NCBI GenBank assembly: GCA_002718735.1
Contig: PBFR01000008.1
Coordinates: forward strand, 4,527 to 55,532
From: Halobacteriovoraceae bacterium
GTDB taxonomy: Bacteria; Bdellovibrionota; Bacteriovoracia; Bacteriovoracales; Bacteriovoracaceae
Length of the DNA stretch: 51,006 nt
Reading direction: 5' to 3'
Shown here: piece by piece, positions 7,606-15,437 of the stretch
Position numbering within the stretch: position 1 is the first letter of the stretch
Layout: every line of letters starts with the position of its first letter
Translations under genes and position numbers: made by a program
Notes under the pieces: model-generated
The model's database searches: none
What the model was told of the DNA's origin: nothing
What the model saw: only the letters and a program-made list of their open reading frames with translations

Positions 7606-9174
7606 TTATTCATCCTCCACAAAAGTTACATAAAATGCTTTCGCAAAATTGTCTTTACCAAGAAGGGAAGAAACATGGATTGTATAGTTTTTCCCAGTAA
7701 GCTCATACATTTCGCTTTGACTGGTACCTTCGTTATTTGCAGACTGATCGCATAAATCAATCACAGTCGCCGCAAAGCCTTGATCTCTGGCCGAATCTAA
7801 TAAGCTTGTCCCTCCGGCAGAGCTTTCTCTCATACCAGTAAGATCCTCCCCCTCAGAATTTATATGCTCAATCAGTTTTTCCGAGTTCAAAACCATTACA
7901 GGTCCTTGAGCTCCCTGCATAAACTCGTACAGACTTCTCACATAAGGACCATCTTCTTCAATTTCAACAAAGTCCCCGCCATCCTCACTTTGAAGCTCTT
8001 TAAGTCTTTGCAAAATAGAATTGACCGTATTGTTAAGGGGTTGAATTTCATTAAATAGAATTGGCAATTGCAGTTCCTTGCGTTTTCCTCGTAGAACTTC
8101 TTCAATCTGAATTCTCATAAGCTCAAGTGGCCTAGTCGTCATATAATAAACAATTCCAAAAAATATCACACCAACGATACATGTAATCACAAGTGCCTCT
8201 AAATAAGATCCTGATTGGTTTGCCGCCTGTGCTGCCCAAGATCTAGGTTTGAACCTTATGGCAATAATACCAACTGGCTCTTCCCTCCCTGTATTTGTGT
8301 CATAGGCGAGGATGGCCTTGCCGATTCCAATTTCCCCATCCCCTACAACTTCATAAATTGTCTTACGCAAACTTGCGTCTCCTCCACCCAAGATTTGCTT
8401 CCATGCCTTTACTGAAAAAGCGTCTTCAACATAGGAATTTAACTTCCCCACAGGCCTTACAATTCGTCCCTCTAAGTCGAAAAGCTCATATGATTTAACA
8501 TCTTCAGCGGAATTTTCTAGAAAATTGGTATTTAGTCTATTTAGGTCACCTCTACTTAACGCTGCACGATTAAAACGAGCAACTTCTTCAGCATACTGAC
8601 CGCCCCTTGCCACAATTTCATTCTTTAGAAGTTCTTTTCCATCATGTAGAACCGGGCCTATTGTTAGACCGATATTCGTACATACAAAGACAAAAAGAAT
8701 AATACCTAAAAGCACACTCCACTCATACTGCTCGTTAAAACTGTATATAACGGACATTACTTTGTGCTTAAAAAAGTGTTTAAGCTTCCCTATCGTGTCC
8801 TTAGGTGCAACATCCTTAAACTCAATTGCGTCTTCGCCGCTCTCATCGACCTTTGCAACTTTTTTAGTGATGATGATTTTCTTTTCCTTAACGTAAACAA
8901 TCTGAAATATCACATTAGGAACAGCGATTTTATCTCCACTTTGAACAGTTTGATTTTTAACAAGCTTGCCATTTACAAATGTGCCGTTGGATGAACCTAA
9001 GTCCTGAACATAGCAGGTGTCCCCGTTTACATTGATGGACATGTGTCTCTTTGAAACGCCAGCAACTTTGATTGGGTGATCAACATCCATCCCTCTTCCG
9101 ATGACATTCTCCCCCTCAGTCAATTCAATTTCGGTTCCTCGAAGCTGCCCTCCGACTGCAACGAGTTTATACAC
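7606..9174 (-). CDS. FHA domain transmembrane sensor with HAMP-like and PAS-like regions
   Basis: The 522 residues run as follows: FHA (about 22-95: VIGRGMD with R27, SKRH with S41, SSNGTFVNG with N63), membrane helix 1 (153-174), a roughly 150-residue extracytoplasmic domain, membrane helix 2 (326-346), a HAMP-like linker (TTRPLELMRIQIEEVLRGKR) and a C-terminal PAS-like domain (about 410-520). It looks like a transmembrane sensor whose output is not a histidine kinase or cyclase; the FHA domain is probably the signalling end. It overlaps the DUF192 gene by eight bases. The sensor-like periplasmic domain makes this the likely input component of the cluster. Confidence 0.82.
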   Translation of the reverse strand: MYKLVAVGGQLRGTEIELTEGENVIGRGMDVDHPIKVAGVSKRHMSINVNGDTCYVQDLGSSNGTFVNGKLVKNQTVQSGDKIAVPNVIFQIVYVKEKKIIITKKVAKVDESGEDAIEFKDVAPKDTIGKLKHFFKHKVMSVIYSFNEQYEWSVLLGIILFVFVCTNIGLTIGPVLHDGKELLKNEIVARGGQYAEEVARFNRAALSRGDLNRLNTNFLENSAEDVKSYELFDLEGRIVRPVGKLNSYVEDAFSVKAWKQILGGGDASLRKTIYEVVGDGEIGIGKAILAYDTNTGREEPVGIIAIRFKPRSWAAQAANQSGSYLEALVITCIVGVIFFGIVYYMTTRPLELMRIQIEEVLRGKRKELQLPILFNEIQPLNNTVNSILQRLKELQSEDGGDFVEIEEDGPYVRSLYEFMQGAQGPVMVLNSEKLIEHINSEGEDLTGMRESSAGGTSLLDSARDQGFAATVIDLCDQSANNEGTSQSEMYELTGKNYTIHVSSLLGKDNFAKAFYVTFVEDE

Positions 9175-9520
9175 CTTGTGCCTCCAATAAATCTCCTATT
9201 TCAACCTCGTCACTCAAAGATCCAGCAGGCAATTCTACAACATGCCTTGCTTTTAAATAAATCCAACTAAAGCGCCATGGTTTAAAGTTTCTTATAATTT
9301 TAACGACTTTCCATTCCGAGTTTATGAATACAAGGTCAATTGAAAATCTCACAAAACAGTTATGAACAGAATTTGTATTTTCAATTAACATTGCATCAAA
9401 TCCTTCCATCCTTTTTATAAACATGAGTCCTTTTAACCTAGAGAAAAAGGTATTTGCGACCTTCACTTTCGTTGCAATAACCATGTTCGTTTTCTTGTGT
9501 ATAATTTTCATTTTCTCCAT
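9167..9520 (-). CDS. DUF192 family protein
   Basis: The 117-residue product matches the DUF192 fold by pattern: the N-terminal strand with FFSRLKGLMF, then AMLIENTNSVHNCFVRFSID, VFINSEWKVVKI and VVELPAGSL near the end. Typical DUF192 proteins carry a signal peptide; none is seen here. The ATG at 9520 overlaps the TGA of the upstream tadC-like gene (TGATG), and its end overlaps the next FHA gene, so it is translationally embedded in this operon. In other bacteria DUF192 genes sit beside Tad/Flp pilus genes, which fits. The molecular role is unknown. Confidence 0.8.
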   Translation of the reverse strand: MEKMKIIHKKTNMVIATKVKVANTFFSRLKGLMFIKRMEGFDAMLIENTNSVHNCFVRFSIDLVFINSEWKVVKIIRNFKPWRFSWIYLKARHVVELPAGSLSDEVEIGDLLEAQGV

Positions 9521-10914
9521 CACATCAACTGTAAAAAAATTGGTGCCATAATTACCAATCCAACTGCCGGCATAATCAAAAACATAACCGGGAATAAAAT
9601 CTTCGTTGCCGCTGTTGCACCCTTTTTCTCTGCATCAGCACTTCTTTTTTGTCTAATCTCAGCAGCCAAGGTTTTTAAAATGGGTCCTACTGAAGCACCT
9701 ACCGCATCAGCAGCAATTAGAGTAGCTGTAAAGGATGAGACTTGTAAGCAATCTGCTCTCCAAGAAAGTTGTCTAAGCCCCTCGGCCCGACTTGCTCCAA
9801 TCCTTGTATCCTTTAGTAGAATCTCAAATTCTTCTGACATCGCAGATGGAGGAGCTTTCTCTAAAACCTTTTGAATTGCGGCCATAAAATCGAGTCCGGC
9901 CTCTACCGAGAGTGCAAGCATATCCACGATAAAGGGCATATTTTGAATTAACTCTTCTTTTCTTTTACTAATTTTTCCTGAAAGCCAGATGTCAGGATAA
10001 AAGAATCCAAATACACTGATCATAGGTACGAAAGACAAAGGCCAGCTTTCTTCAAGAAAGGCCCTTAGCCCAAGATAAACGATTGGAAAACCTATAATTA
10101 GGAACAATTTAAAGGCAAACATATCCTCAGGAGAAAGGGCCTTACTTAGTCCTGCCGAAGCGAGTTTTCTCTTATACTTGTCCCGAATCTTCTTCTTGCT
10201 CTTCATCCCACTCACCACAGGAGTGAAGTATCTTTTAAAGAAGGGTCTTGAGTACTTTAAAACAATATCATTTGGAACATCTTGTTTATCTTCTTTCTGA
10301 GCATCTTCAAGCTTTGACTGTGCCTTAAACCTGTCTTCATCTTGAAATACTGCTCTTGCAACAAGAAACACTGCAAGAAAGATTAGAAAGTTTCCAGCAT
10401 AGTAAAGAGTATCTCGACCTTGAATCAAATCAGGCTGCTCTAGTTTTTTATAAAAAACACCTTTGGCCTCACTAGAGGCAAAAACACACTTTCCACTTTT
10501 CTGGTAAAGTCGAAAGTCATCGGAGCTCGTTTTATCAAACCCGGCCCTATCCATACTCCAAGTGTTAAAGCTTTTAGAAATACCAAAGTGTCCAGAAGGA
10601 CTCATTGAACCTTGTCCTATGTATGTCGTTACATCAAGTGTGATTGAACACTCATCTTTAGATAGGAATGCAGATTGAACAACAAACTTACCCGGCAGGC
10701 CATTTTCGGAAATAAAGAAGTAAGTACTGCCTTTAATTTTTTGAGGATCTTTTGGAATTACGAATTTAATTTCGCCGGCATTGCCGAGCTTTTCTTTTGC
10801 ACAGTTTAAATCAATAGTATCAAAGTCATTCGTGCATTGAGCAAAGGCATTCGATTCACTTAGAAAAAACGAAAGTGAAAACACCAAAAAATATATTAGG
10901 TTCTTGTGGCCCAT
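9520..10914 (-). CDS. TadC/GspF-like membrane protein with secreted N-terminal domain
   Basis: The start at 10914 (MGHKNLIYFL) has GGAG six bases upstream. The 464 residues comprise a signal peptide (about 1-26, ending SNAFAQ), a roughly 130-residue extracytoplasmic domain with several cysteines, a membrane helix (YYAGNFLIFLAVFLVARAVF), a cytoplasmic segment and a type II secretion system F domain of TadC type (NMPFIVDMLALSVEAGLDF, ADAVGASVGPILKTLAAEIR) ending in two membrane helices. TadC normally pairs with TadB as the platform of Tad pilus machines and is about 300 residues, so the N-terminal signal peptide and soluble domain are unusual. No TadA, TadB or pilin gene is in the window. Confidence 0.82.
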   Translation of the reverse strand: MGHKNLIYFLVFSLSFFLSESNAFAQCTNDFDTIDLNCAKEKLGNAGEIKFVIPKDPQKIKGSTYFFISENGLPGKFVVQSAFLSKDECSITLDVTTYIGQGSMSPSGHFGISKSFNTWSMDRAGFDKTSSDDFRLYQKSGKCVFASSEAKGVFYKKLEQPDLIQGRDTLYYAGNFLIFLAVFLVARAVFQDEDRFKAQSKLEDAQKEDKQDVPNDIVLKYSRPFFKRYFTPVVSGMKSKKKIRDKYKRKLASAGLSKALSPEDMFAFKLFLIIGFPIVYLGLRAFLEESWPLSFVPMISVFGFFYPDIWLSGKISKRKEELIQNMPFIVDMLALSVEAGLDFMAAIQKVLEKAPPSAMSEEFEILLKDTRIGASRAEGLRQLSWRADCLQVSSFTATLIAADAVGASVGPILKTLAAEIRQKRSADAEKKGATAATKILFPVMFLIMPAVGLVIMAPIFLQLM

Positions 10915-10974
10915 TAACCGCTCCAAATATTTACTCCAACTATATAATATCAAATATTTGGGCAGACTTCAGGG

Positions 10975-10986
10975 CCACAGCTGTGG
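10975..10986. other. Perfect 12-base palindrome upstream of the tadC-like gene
   Basis: CCACAGCTGTGG lies between nagZ and the tadC-like gene, about 60 bases upstream of the latter's start. On the minus strand a possible promoter follows it (CTGAAG, 17 bases, TATTAT). The palindrome has no T-run, so it is a better operator candidate than terminator. This is a weak call. Confidence 0.3.
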
Positions 10987-10999
10987 GGAAATTTTTACT

Positions 11000-12067
11000 C
11001 TATGCTTCTAAATTAATTTTACCCAAAAGTTTGTTTTGAGTTTCTGAGTTCAGTACTTTGGCAATTGAAGGTATATAAATAGGCTCATAGCTTTTAAAGT
11101 GGGCCTTTTTACAAGCTTTGACCCTTTCAATCTTCTCTTCGATCACTTTTAGCTTCAACCGACCGTTTCTTACAGCATCTTTAACTGCTTTAAAAGCCAG
11201 ACGAGTTTGATCCATTGAACGATAAAGTAGGATGTCTGCCCCAGCTTCCAAAGCTTTGATTGCAGCCTCTTCAACGCTGAAATGCTTTGTAATTGCATGC
11301 ATTTCCATATCATCAGTGATCATTAATTTTTTGTATTTCAACTTTTCACGGCAAAAGTCATATGCTTTTTTGCTCAACGTACATGGAAGATCTGGATCGA
11401 TCGCATCAACAATTAGGTGGGCCATCATCATAAATTCCACACGAGATTTTGCGGCCTTCATGAAAGGTTTTAACTCAACTTTTTCAAGTTGATCCATATT
11501 GGCTTTTACATAAGGCAGATCAAAATGGGAGTCTTTTGTGGTATTCCCATGTCCAGGGAAGTGCTTTGCACATGCGATTACGTTGCCCGCATGAAGACCT
11601 CTAATTGCAGCACTCACATGTCGCTCCACCAGGTCTGCATTATCACCAAATGCTCTATCTCCTATTACAGTGTTTTTTGGATTCGTCCAGATATCGCAAG
11701 TGGGAGAATAATCTAGGTTTATGCCGCAAGCAGCCAACTCTGTGGCCATTGCCTGATGCAATTCAAAAGTAAGTTTAGGTGAATCGTTCTTTCCTAAGGT
11801 AAGCATTGAAGGCAGCTGTATAAAGCTATCTTTGAAGCGCTTTACCCTTCCACCTTCTTGATCCACTGAAACAAAGAGTGGGTATTCATCCCTTCTAGTC
11901 TGTATACTATTAACCAACTCGGCCAATTGAGCTGGATCTTGGTAGTTTCTTGAAAAAAGAATCACACCACCAATATTATTAGTTTCGAGAAAACTCCCTT
12001 CCTCTTCCGACAGAGTAATGGAATCAAAACCTGTAATAAATAGCTGTCCAAGTTCATTTATATTCAA
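11000..12067 (-). CDS. nagZ: Beta-N-acetylhexosaminidase, glycoside hydrolase family 3
   Basis: NagZ removes N-acetylglucosamine from muropeptides during peptidoglycan recycling, in the cytoplasm of most Gram-negatives. The 355 residues show IGGVILFSRNYQDP, FVSVDQEGGRVKR, the acid/base loop CAKHFPGHGNTTKDSHFDLP and the nucleophile strand MITDDMEM. No signal peptide is present. Translation begins at TTG (12065-12067), which overlaps the TGA of the lipoprotein gene and is preceded by GAGGA at a good distance; no in-frame ATG is nearby. It ends the mreB operon. Confidence 0.93.
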   Translation of the reverse strand: MNINELGQLFITGFDSITLSEEEGSFLETNNIGGVILFSRNYQDPAQLAELVNSIQTRRDEYPLFVSVDQEGGRVKRFKDSFIQLPSMLTLGKNDSPKLTFELHQAMATELAACGINLDYSPTCDIWTNPKNTVIGDRAFGDNADLVERHVSAAIRGLHAGNVIACAKHFPGHGNTTKDSHFDLPYVKANMDQLEKVELKPFMKAAKSRVEFMMMAHLIVDAIDPDLPCTLSKKAYDFCREKLKYKKLMITDDMEMHAITKHFSVEEAAIKALEAGADILLYRSMDQTRLAFKAVKDAVRNGRLKLKVIEEKIERVKACKKAHFKSYEPIYIPSIAKVLNSETQNKLLGKINLEA

Positions 12068-12810
12068 CGTTGTTCCTCACTTTTTTGCATAGAAATGCCT
12101 TGAAGTACCCAATACATATTTACAAAGTTTTCTTCTGAATCAAACTCATATAAAACTAACTGTTGACCAATCAAAAGTCCAAATCTTGCAAGTCTATCTT
12201 CATGACCGTCAAAGGCCCAGACACTTTTCTCAAAGCCGTCAGTTGATAGGTTATCATAAATTTCATTGTGATAGGGAAAGTTGTCCCAAATAACTTGTAT
12301 TTGAATAGGTCTTTGTCTTTCATTTAAAAGTCCATACCTTTTAGCACATTCAGGAATCTGAGAAAAAAAACAAAAGATTTGTCCCTTAGGAAACTTTAAC
12401 TTGGTCTGACCATTCCACTTGTCGTCTGGACTCTCCATACTTACATTAAAGCTCTTATCTTTTAGATTAATTTTTAACTGGGAAAAATATTTCTGGCCTT
12501 CAAACCAAATAGTGTGCTGAGAGATCTCAGGCCTCAACCCCGGAACTTTCCCACTGTTGGATTTCACAGTCCCAAGTTTTGAGACAGTAATTGTCTTCTC
12601 AACCGGCCTATTCAATTCATTGGGTGCAAAGACCTCGTTTTTGACAATAATTTTTGAGTTGAGCACTTTTACTGAGCGATCAACGATAAACTCACCACTT
12701 TTATCTTTGTAATAGTATCTATTTTGTGAATTTTCTACTTGGGACGGCTGCACTCGATGCAGAGAACATGAGAGAAAGCAAAAGAGAAAAGTTAGTTTCA
12801 GAAAGTTCAT
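12064..12810 (-). CDS. Putative lipoprotein of unknown function
   Basis: A 248-residue protein begins with a short hydrophobic signal peptide and lipobox LSC (C15), so it should be lipid-anchored. The rest is polar and beta-rich, with no recognised domain. It overlaps the PilZ gene and nagZ by four bases on each side (ATGA and TTGA), so its synthesis is locked to theirs. Context suggests an envelope role tied to cell-wall growth or recycling. That is inference. Confidence 0.7.
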   Translation of the reverse strand: MNFLKLTFLFCFLSCSLHRVQPSQVENSQNRYYYKDKSGEFIVDRSVKVLNSKIIVKNEVFAPNELNRPVEKTITVSKLGTVKSNSGKVPGLRPEISQHTIWFEGQKYFSQLKINLKDKSFNVSMESPDDKWNGQTKLKFPKGQIFCFFSQIPECAKRYGLLNERQRPIQIQVIWDNFPYHNEIYDNLSTDGFEKSVWAFDGHEDRLARFGLLIGQQLVLYEFDSEENFVNMYWVLQGISMQKSEEQR

Positions 12811-13619
12811 TCCACAAAATCTTCAAACTCAGTTTCAAAATCTCTAAGAACACTGTTAATAAGAGCTCCCAATTCTTGATCTAGGTTTGTATCAATTTCC
12901 AGGAATCTCACACCAACTTTAAAAAGCTGTCCTGCTTTGGAGTCGGAGATCATTTCTACATTGTATACAACTTCTGCACCTGGTATAGACACTTCTTTTC
13001 GGTTAAAGATTAGCGTCAAGTTTTCAAATTTTACTTTCTGCCCAAAAACCTTTGCTTCAATACTTCCAACCCTAAATGATGCACCAGTGACGGAGAGGTC
13101 TAAAACTCTGAAGGAGCTACCTAAATTAGCTCCACTCTTATCCTCATCTTCAACCAACGATAGAAACTTTTTAAAAAGACCTGTTTCGCTCATGCCCGAC
13201 TTCATGCCAATAACATTACTCTCAGGTACATCTTCTTGTTCAAAAGCGAATTTAAGAAAAACTCGATGGTGAGGAAAAGTGAGAAGGCGAAAGCTAGATC
13301 TTCTCTCGCTCTTAAAGAGCTTTCCTGCACAATTTATGACTAGATTTGAATTATCAATGAGACCAAGATCAGCAGTCCCAAAAAATGAAAGTCCATTCAG
13401 TTCGAAGGAGTAAAGAACCTCTTTCAGATCAACATTGTGAGAGCTTTTCACACAATAAAGCTTTTTATCTTTCAGTTCATATGCCTTGAGCTTAATTCGC
13501 TCCTTTGCACCCTTCTTCCATATAACGAGCTCTCCCCCGGTTTTAACCAAAATGGAGAGCTTGCTTGTTTTTTCATTGTCAGTAAGCTCTTGGAAGTGAA
13601 CGCTGCTTTTATCACTCAT
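12807..13619 (-). CDS. PilZ-domain protein, likely c-di-GMP receptor
   Basis: The 270-residue cytoplasmic protein has an N-terminal beta-rich region (about 20-100) and a C-terminal PilZ domain. The c-di-GMP motifs are present: RxxxR in ERRSSFRL (R107, R111) and DLSVTG (D174-G179, the D/NxSxxG motif). About 60 residues separate them, longer than usual, so the domain carries an insert. The two-part layout resembles YcgR. It starts six bases after mreB stops and is probably cotranscribed, suggesting that c-di-GMP may feed into MreB-directed growth. Confidence 0.85.
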   Translation of the reverse strand: MSDKSSVHFQELTDNEKTSKLSILVKTGGELVIWKKGAKERIKLKAYELKDKKLYCVKSSHNVDLKEVLYSFELNGLSFFGTADLGLIDNSNLVINCAGKLFKSERRSSFRLLTFPHHRVFLKFAFEQEDVPESNVIGMKSGMSETGLFKKFLSLVEDEDKSGANLGSSFRVLDLSVTGASFRVGSIEAKVFGQKVKFENLTLIFNRKEVSIPGAEVVYNVEMISDSKAGQLFKVGVRFLEIDTNLDQELGALINSVLRDFETEFEDFVE

Positions 13620-13625
13620 ACATTC

Positions 13626-14663
13626 CTAAGAGAGAGTCGTTACTTGTCTCAAGAGGCTGATATTTTCCAGTGCCATACCACATCCCCTAACAACACATGT
13701 AAGAGGATCTTCAGCTAAAGAAACCGGAAGGCCAGTTTTCTCTTTAATCAACATATCCAGGTTCGCAAGCAGTGAACCCCCTCCGGCAAGAATGATTCCG
13801 TTATCTACGATATCAGCTGCAAGTTCTGGTGGGGTTTTTTCAAGAGAAGTCTTAATTGCCTCTATCACCTCAGCTATTGGATCGGACAGGGCCTCACGAA
13901 TCTCATCTGAAGTAACTTCAATAGTTTTAGGTGCTCCGGCAATCAAGTCTCTACCTTTAACTTCGTAAGTCTTGATTTCTTCATCAAATGGATAAGCGTT
14001 TCCGATAGACATTTTTATCATTTCAGCAGTTCTTTCACCAATTAGTAGTGAGTACTTCTTCTTAATGTAATTAACGATTGCATCATCAAACTTATCACCG
14101 GCCACTCTCACAGATTTGGAGTAAACAATGCCGCCAAGGGAGATCACTGCTACTTCTGTAGTCCCACCACCAATATCAACAATCATATTACCTGATGGAT
14201 CAGTAATTGGTAGACCTGCACCGATGGCAGCTGCCATTGGCTCTTCAATAAGGTAAACTTCCCTGGCTCCGGCCTGCTCAGCAGACTCTTTTACAGCTCT
14301 TTTCTCTACTTGAGTGATGCCGAATGGGATACAAATGATAATTCTTGGTTTTACCATTTTTGATCCATTCATAGACTTTTGTATGAAATATTTAAGCATG
14401 GCCTGAGTGACTTCAAAGTCAGCGATGACACCATCTTTCATCGGGCGGATGGCCTTAATAGATCCTGGAGTTCTTCCAAGCATTTCCTTGGCCTCTTTAC
14501 CAACAGCTAATACTTTTTGTTCACCTCTATATCCTTGATGAACGGCCACAACTGATGGCTCATTCACTATAATGCCTTTATCTTTTGCATACACGAGACA
14601 GTTGGCCGTACCAAGATCGATAGCCAGATCATTGGAAAACCAATCCAAAACCTTCTTAAACAT
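13626..14663 (-). CDS. mreB: Rod-shape actin homologue MreB
   Basis: The 345-residue bacterial actin polymerises under the inner membrane and guides cell-wall synthesis. The N-terminal amphipathic start ([12 protein letters not shown]) and the actin ATPase motifs [25 protein letters not shown] and [11 protein letters not shown] are all intact. AAAGGA precedes the ATG. mreC and mreD do not follow. Instead the next genes encode a PilZ protein, a lipoprotein and NagZ in an overlapping run. Confidence 0.97.
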   Translation of the reverse strand: MFKKVLDWFSNDLAIDLGTANCLVYAKDKGIIVNEPSVVAVHQGYRGEQKVLAVGKEAKEMLGRTPGSIKAIRPMKDGVIADFEVTQAMLKYFIQKSMNGSKMVKPRIIICIPFGITQVEKRAVKESAEQAGAREVYLIEEPMAAAIGAGLPITDPSGNMIVDIGGGTTEVAVISLGGIVYSKSVRVAGDKFDDAIVNYIKKKYSLLIGERTAEMIKMSIGNAYPFDEEIKTYEVKGRDLIAGAPKTIEVTSDEIREALSDPIAEVIEAIKTSLEKTPPELAADIVDNGIILAGGGSLLANLDMLIKEKTGLPVSLAEDPLTCVVRGCGMALENISLLRQVTTLS

Positions 14664-14831
14664 TGCTTTTATCCTTTAAAAAAATTGAGCGTTTGTATGT
14701 AAAATGTAACACTTGGCCCAAGGGCGCGCAAGAAAAAGAAAGTTCCCATTTCCGACAATATTAATCAGCTAAATTTATCCATTTATAATTTTCCCAAATA
14801 CTGTAAAATCTTAAGCACAGGAGAATTAAAC

Positions 14832-15395
14832 ATGTCTGAATTTCTAAAATTTCCATCTAATTTTGTTTCCGATCAATTTGTGGAGTATATCGACAAATCT
14901 GAGATACAAACTGTCGTTGAATCTTTGGCGCACACTATTAGTCAAAAATACAAGGGTCAAGAACTTGTGCTTGTTGGCCTACTCAAAGGAAGCATGATTT
15001 TTATGTCTGATTTGGCCCGCCAAATCAAAAATGTTAAGGTCTACATCGACTTTATGAAGGTTGAAGCTGTAGGCAGAAGTAAAGAGAGCAATGGCACAAT
15101 AGTTATATCTAAAGATCTAAGCTCCGATGTTCTTAATAAAAATGTGCTTATTGTTGAAGAGATCATAGACACTGGTCGCGCTTTAAGTTTTGTAAAAGAA
15201 AGAATAGCACAGGCCGAGCCTTCTAATATTGAAGTTATCACTCTTTTTGACAAGCCATATAAAAGGGCCGTCCCAGTAAAGGCTGATTATATTGGAAAAC
15301 AAATTGAAGATCAGTTTGTCATTGGGTATGGCCTAGACCTAGACCAGTACGGGCGAAACATGTCAGAAATTTACTATCTCAAATATCCAAATTAA
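14832..15395 (+). CDS. hpt: Hypoxanthine phosphoribosyltransferase
   Basis: This purine-salvage enzyme makes IMP or GMP from hypoxanthine or guanine and PRPP. The 187 residues include LVLVGLLKGSMIFMSDLAR, the PRPP loop NVLIVEEIIDTGRAL (usually VEDIIDTG) and DQFVIGYGLDLDQYGRN near the end. GGAG lies eight bases before the ATG. It is transcribed divergently from mreB; the 168-base gap should hold both promoters, but no -10/-35 pair is convincing. It ends at a convergent hairpin shared with the lipoprotein gene. Confidence 0.92.
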   Translation: MSEFLKFPSNFVSDQFVEYIDKSEIQTVVESLAHTISQKYKGQELVLVGLLKGSMIFMSDLARQIKNVKVYIDFMKVEAVGRSKESNGTIVISKDLSSDVLNKNVLIVEEIIDTGRALSFVKERIAQAEPSNIEVITLFDKPYKRAVPVKADYIGKQIEDQFVIGYGLDLDQYGRNMSEIYYLKYPN

Positions 15396-15400
15396 AAGAT

Positions 15401-15437
15401 AGTCTCCCGCTAAGAAGACTTTTTATTAGCGGGAGAC
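15401..15437. terminator. Convergent hairpin between hpt and the LpoA-like gene
   Basis: GTCTCCCGCTAA (15402-15413) pairs perfectly with TTAGCGGGAGAC (15426-15437) around a 12-base loop. The right arm lies inside the last codons of the leftward lipoprotein gene. A competing shorter stem, AGTCT (15401-15405) with AGACT (15416-15420), is followed by a T-run and would suit termination of hpt. The two folds cannot coexist. Confidence 0.6.

Noticed and set aside
3650..10914. Type VI secretion locus
   Set aside because: FHA and PP2C genes can accompany type VI systems, but no tssB, tssC, hcp, vgrG, tssM or clpV gene is present.
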